From assembly GCF_030296935.1 (NCBI RefSeq), contig NZ_AP028032.1, positions 62,001 through 126,000 of the forward strand: 64,000 bases of DNA. Reading direction: 5' to 3'. The position numbers were made by a program, and so were the translations under genes. Shown here piece by piece: positions 60,725-64,000 of this stretch. The notes under the pieces were generated by a model. The model ran no database searches and was not told the origin of the DNA. It worked only from the letters and a program-made list of their open reading frames with translations. This DNA is from Coprobacter fastidiosus. Its GTDB lineage: Bacteria; Bacteroidota; Bacteroidia; Bacteroidales; Coprobacteraceae. The first letter of the stretch is position 1, and every line of letters starts with the position of its first letter.

Positions 60725-63157
60725 TTATTTCTTTACGAATTCGATACGGTCTATATTTACTGCATTTGCAATATTTAAGGTCATGACATGTTTACCTTGC
60801 GTTAGTTTCACATCTTCCATTACAAACGGTTCATATTTTTGCCATTCTCCGGTTTCGACATGAAATTCTTTTGATTTTTGGTTACCATTATCAAAAGATA
60901 AAGAAAAACGTCCGTTTTTAGGAGTGGCGGCATATACCTTTATATCGTATGTCCCGGCTTCGGCATCAAACGAATAGTTGAGCCAGTCTCCGTTTGATGT
61001 ATTGCTGATATGGATAATATTTTTACTTGCGCTGATAGCTACACCTTGATCTCGGCGGTATTTTTTATGACTGCCCATTTGTCCGCTCTTGAACTTGTAG
61101 CCGTTATCATCATAGTCTTCCGCTTCGATAATACCCGGTACTTTATTGACGGATGCAGCTATACTTATCCAGTCCAAGTTCAAATCTCCATCCTGGGAAC
61201 GCCATTCGATATAATGTTCTCCCGGTTGCAGTTCGATATTTAATATTTCTATTGTTTCCCATTTATCGGTTGCGGAGTTTACTTTTATTTTATCGGCACG
61301 GACAAAAGTTCCGTCGATTGCGAGTTGAAAACTTCCACCGCTTCGATTTTGTGATACCATACAGGTTATAGCGTATCGTCCTGTTTCTTTTACATCGATA
61401 GAGTAACGTACCCACTCTTTTCTTTTCATGTGGCTTAAAAATGTTGCGCCGTTTTTTGTTTCGATTTTGATGTCTCCTTCTGCCGGCCTTTTATAATAAG
61501 CATAGTGTGAACCGCCGTTATTGAAGTCTTCAGCTTCGATTTTAGTTGTTTTAGTTAAAGATATTTCGGGAGATTTTCCACCTTTGGGAGTACCCCAATT
61601 TCGGACTACTTGCAGTGTCCCGTCCGGATTGAAATCGATCGCATCGAAGCAGACCGACCGTAAGCTTCCTGTTCCCGAATAATTCGCTGTATGATAGAAT
61701 GCATACCATTTACCTTTAAATTGTACGATAGAACCGTGTGCAGTTTCTTCTCCGTGAGGATGCATGTAAACTCCACAATGTTTCCACGGACCTAAAGGAT
61801 TATCCGACATGGCATATACAAGTTGGTTGCCGCCCAGATTCGAGCGATGGTTGTCTGAATGGGTCATATAGTATTTCCCTTTATATTTAAATACCCATGG
61901 CGCTTCGTGAAAATCGACAAATCCGCTCATAGGTTTCATTTCTCCGTCGAGTTTGCTCCAGTCGTCTTTTTTCAATTTGCAGCCCCATCCGCCTTTTCCG
62001 GCACCGCTGGTATATATATATGGTTGGCCGTCATCATCGACAAACACGCACGGGTCAATGGTTGAGGGAATACCTTCTATAAATCCTTTGACTTTGAAAT
62101 CGGCTGCCGGGTCTTTACTGGTCGCTACAAAGATACGCCAGATATCTTGCCCTGTTCCGTTCTCTTTTTTCTGTATTTTATGAGGAAAGTAAAAATAATA
62201 TGTTTTGTCTTTGGGGTTGTAAGCACAATCGGGCGCCCACATAAAACCATCGATACCTATTCCGGTTTGTTTTTTTACGTCATCGGAGTTCAATATTTCA
62301 CCATGATCGGTCCATGTTTTCAGATCATCGGTAGAGAATATATGATAACGGTCCATGTGATCACATCCTTGAGATGGTTCCATATCATGTGAAGCATATA
62401 CATATAACCGTTCTTTTCCGTTGATTTTCCATACATGAGCAGACGGGTCGGCTGTGTAGAGATTTCCTACGAACGGGCTATTATGCATCTGTGAAGGCAA
62501 ATTGACAAATAACGGATTTCGCTCTTGTCGGGTTATTATCGGGTATTTATAGTCAAATCCTCCCGGTTTTGTATTATTCCCGATCAAATCTCCTGTACGA
62601 GTAAACGTAAATTTGTCAATATTCATGCCGCCGTAAGTGTACCATTTGAGAATATGTTTCCCTTTCTTTATACGTATCCCGTCTGTTTTTACGGAACAGG
62701 AAAGATTATTCCAGTTATCGTCCGGAGCATTTTGAAGTTTACATACGGGTTCTCCATCCAATTCGAAAAAGAATCTTCCGTTTCCGCTTCCCGATACGCA
62801 GAATGTCTCGATTGTATAAACACCGTCTTGCATGACATTCACGGTATAGTTAGTCCAGTCTCCCGAACTTGTATGTCCGATAAATGTTTTTTGTCCGTTT
62901 TTGTTTAGAGATACGCCTTTATCTTCCCTGTATTGTTTGTTATTTCCGTCTTTCCCGTTTTTAAATTTGTAGGCAATGTCAGAACCTCCGTTGTCATAAT
63001 CTTCTGCTTCTATAGTTCCTGGTATTTCGAGTTTTTTAAACGGAGTTCCTTTATAATTCTTTATCTCTTCTGCGGCAGAAGTTTTTGTCGTTATGGCACA
63101 TATTGCCATAATGATCATTAGACTGAAGGTCTTTCTTTTAGTAATAAGTCGTCTCAT
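60725..63157 (-). CDS. Glycoside hydrolase family 43 enzyme with three CBM6-like modules
   Basis: 810 residues with signal peptide (LMIIMAICAITTKTSAAEEI). Order: CBM6 (about 45-190, GTIEAEDYDNGGSDIAYKFK, GDWTNYTVNVMQDGVYTIET), GH43 five-bladed propeller (about 205-535), CBM6 (about 540-670, IEAEDFNNGGSHYAYYKRPA) and CBM6 (about 675-810, PGIIEAEDYDDNGYKFKSGQ). Catalytic residues of GH43 are visible: base Asp in YTADPSAHVW, pKa-tuning Asp in TIDPCVFVDDDG and acid Glu in VDFHEAPWVFKYKGKYYMTH. CBM6 modules often bind xylan or beta-glucan ends, so an arabinofuranosidase or xylosidase acting on (arabino)xylan is likely. No SusCD pair or other CAZyme is next to it. Confidence 0.92.
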   Translation of the reverse strand: MRRLITKRKTFSLMIIMAICAITTKTSAAEEIKNYKGTPFKKLEIPGTIEAEDYDNGGSDIAYKFKNGKDGNNKQYREDKGVSLNKNGQKTFIGHTSSGDWTNYTVNVMQDGVYTIETFCVSGSGNGRFFFELDGEPVCKLQNAPDDNWNNLSCSVKTDGIRIKKGKHILKWYTYGGMNIDKFTFTRTGDLIGNNTKPGGFDYKYPIITRQERNPLFVNLPSQMHNSPFVGNLYTADPSAHVWKINGKERLYVYASHDMEPSQGCDHMDRYHIFSTDDLKTWTDHGEILNSDDVKKQTGIGIDGFMWAPDCAYNPKDKTYYFYFPHKIQKKENGTGQDIWRIFVATSKDPAADFKVKGFIEGIPSTIDPCVFVDDDGQPYIYTSGAGKGGWGCKLKKDDWSKLDGEMKPMSGFVDFHEAPWVFKYKGKYYMTHSDNHRSNLGGNQLVYAMSDNPLGPWKHCGVYMHPHGEETAHGSIVQFKGKWYAFYHTANYSGTGSLRSVCFDAIDFNPDGTLQVVRNWGTPKGGKSPEISLTKTTKIEAEDFNNGGSHYAYYKRPAEGDIKIETKNGATFLSHMKRKEWVRYSIDVKETGRYAITCMVSQNRSGGSFQLAIDGTFVRADKIKVNSATDKWETIEILNIELQPGEHYIEWRSQDGDLNLDWISIAASVNKVPGIIEAEDYDDNGYKFKSGQMGSHKKYRRDQGVAISASKNIIHISNTSNGDWLNYSFDAEAGTYDIKVYAATPKNGRFSLSFDNGNQKSKEFHVETGEWQKYEPFVMEDVKLTQGKHVMTLNIANAVNIDRIEFVKK

Positions 63158-63182
63158 GTTTTTATATATTTAAGTTATAGCG

Positions 63183-63190
63183 CAAAAATA
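63183..63190 (-). promoter_or_regulatory. Possible -7 box of the GH43 gene
   Basis: Minus strand TATTTTTG, an exact TAnnTTTG match 26 nt upstream of the GH43 start; no spaced upstream TTTG. Confidence 0.3.
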
Positions 63191-63323
63191 AGCGGGGAGG
63201 CTTTATCGGTTACTTAAGTTTTACTTAAATGGCAATTAAAAAACGGCTTAATACGGAGTTGTTGCTGAAATTTGTGAGGTAGACGAAACTTTTTTCAGCG
63301 GTTGGGGAATTGTGCTTGAATAT

Positions 63324-63377
63324 AAAAATCGGTGCAGCCCAGAATATCATATGTTGAAATAGACTACACCGATTTTT
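63324..63377 (-). terminator. Terminator after the nitroreductase-like gene
   Basis: AAAAATCGGTG (63324-63334) pairs with CACCGATTTTT (63367-63377) around a 32-nt loop. The stem lies 14 nt downstream of the stop codon at 63391. Confidence 0.6.
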
Positions 63378-63390
63378 ATGAAATGATTAT

Positions 63391-63978
63391 TTATTTAAAA
63401 TAACCTACCGGATGATTTAAAAAAGGAGTCTGATCTCCCGTAAGTTTCAATGCCTTTTTTAATGCTGCTTTATCCATACTTCCGCGTGGAACGGTTGCCA
63501 TACCTGTTCCTGCACAAAATAGCGATATATTTTGAGATACTATTCCGGCATCCATTGCTCCCCAGTCGCTGCTTGTATCAGATACTAAAATGAGACATAC
63601 CGGTGCTTTTAAAGGTCTTACATCTCCGGAGCTGACGGGTTCGAGTGTATTCTTTTGGGGATTATATAAGTAGCTTCCGTCTGCTGTACAAACATATACT
63701 TTTATATCTTGTTTGTTCATTGCCGATGGAGCCGTTCTTTTCCCCGATTCAGGGCGGTTGATACCGTTTGCCGCCCAGCAAAGATCTGAAAGATCTTTAA
63801 GACTTAGCTCTTTTGTAGAGAACTCCCGGGTAGATTTTCTGTTTTTTAGTGCTGTCATTACGGCATCTCCTCGTTGCGTGTCCGGGTCATTCAGTTGTAT
63901 TGTTTTTAGTTCTTTAGCTTGAGCGCATCCGCAAGCTATGATTCCGCAAACCGTGATAGATAATAATAGATTTTTCAT
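63391..63978 (-). CDS. Exported nitroreductase-family protein (SagB/ThcOx-like)
   Basis: 195 residues with a signal peptide that has Cys at CGIIACGCAQAKE, so a lipoprotein is possible. The FMN-dependent nitroreductase fold is seen in RKSTREFSTKELSLKDLSDL, CWAANGINRPESGKRTAPSA, DAGIVSQNISLFCAGTGMAT and PRGSMDKAALKKALKL. It is shorter than cytosolic nitroreductases (about 220 residues) and lies outside the cytoplasm. Relatives with this look are often annotated as nitroreductase family or SagB-type dehydrogenase domain proteins. Substrate unknown. Confidence 0.85.
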   Translation of the reverse strand: MKNLLLSITVCGIIACGCAQAKELKTIQLNDPDTQRGDAVMTALKNRKSTREFSTKELSLKDLSDLCWAANGINRPESGKRTAPSAMNKQDIKVYVCTADGSYLYNPQKNTLEPVSSGDVRPLKAPVCLILVSDTSSDWGAMDAGIVSQNISLFCAGTGMATVPRGSMDKAALKKALKLTGDQTPFLNHPVGYFK

Positions 63979-64000
63979 TGTGAAGTGTTTTTAAAGAAAT

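Noticed and set aside
60465-60863. 132-codon plus-strand frame near repeat copy C
   Set aside because: It runs through the terminator, the repeat element and into the antisense of GH43; the equivalent frame is not open in copies A and D.

Overview
The window comes from a chromosome of the order Bacteroidales (Bacteroidota), probably a gut commensal. Support: a SusC/SusD pair, many short lipoproteins, sigma-ABfr-type promoters (TTTG, about 19-21 nt, TAnnTTTG), DUF349 and DUF5686 proteins, a type IX secretion C-terminal sorting domain, a CBM6/GH43 enzyme and AT-rich spacers. A Barnesiellaceae-like genus is my guess; the sequence alone does not fix it.

Layout. 1-4.7 kb: 3' end of lepA, nhaA, a degenerate Rossmann/NmrA-like protein and a META-domain lipoprotein. 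4.7-11.9 kb (minus): a complete sulfate-activation and sulfonation operon in the order cysQ, SLC13 transporter, cysC, cysD, cysN, sulfotransferase. It imports sulfate, makes PAPS, transfers the sulfonate to an unknown acceptor and removes PAP. 12.1-22.6 kb (plus): a DUF2007/zinc-ribbon protein, a lipoprotein cyclophilin coupled to an M16 peptidase, a solitary cas6 with no CRISPR array or other cas gene in view, a DUF349 protein, a polyprenyl-phosphate sugar transferase, ugd and recQ. 22.6-29.35 kb (minus): tsaC, a second sugar transferase, a CBS-type ClC, fmt, a DUF454 protein and an RCK_C-type ClC.

30-41 kb (plus): a SusC/SusD pair with two surface lipoproteins, a terminator, then an M16 peptidase and a metallophosphoesterase. 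No carbohydrate enzyme is present, so peptide or phospho-compound scavenging is more likely than a glycan locus. 41.2-43.3 kb: a NucS-like PD-(D/E)XK protein and a frameshifted abortive-infection gene next to the 3' end of tRNA-Ser(UGA), which looks like a decayed accessory insertion. Then come a CYTH-domain protein and a large DUF5686 protein.

46.9-60.4 kb (minus): an operon-like island with a T9SS-sorted protein, a 1,627-residue secreted RHS protein ending in an HExxH metallopeptidase-like toxin tip, a run of small secreted proteins and lipoproteins (including a 924-bp tandem duplication), and a second RHS protein. The window ends with a three-CBM6 GH43 enzyme and a nitroreductase-like lipoprotein.

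The least expected signal is a family of four related non-coding elements of about 150-200 bp, at about 29.4, 41.0, 43.4 and 60.6 kb. They have imperfect terminal inverted repeats, a conserved core and an internal hairpin whose stem sequence differs between copies while pairing is kept, which resembles a MITE.
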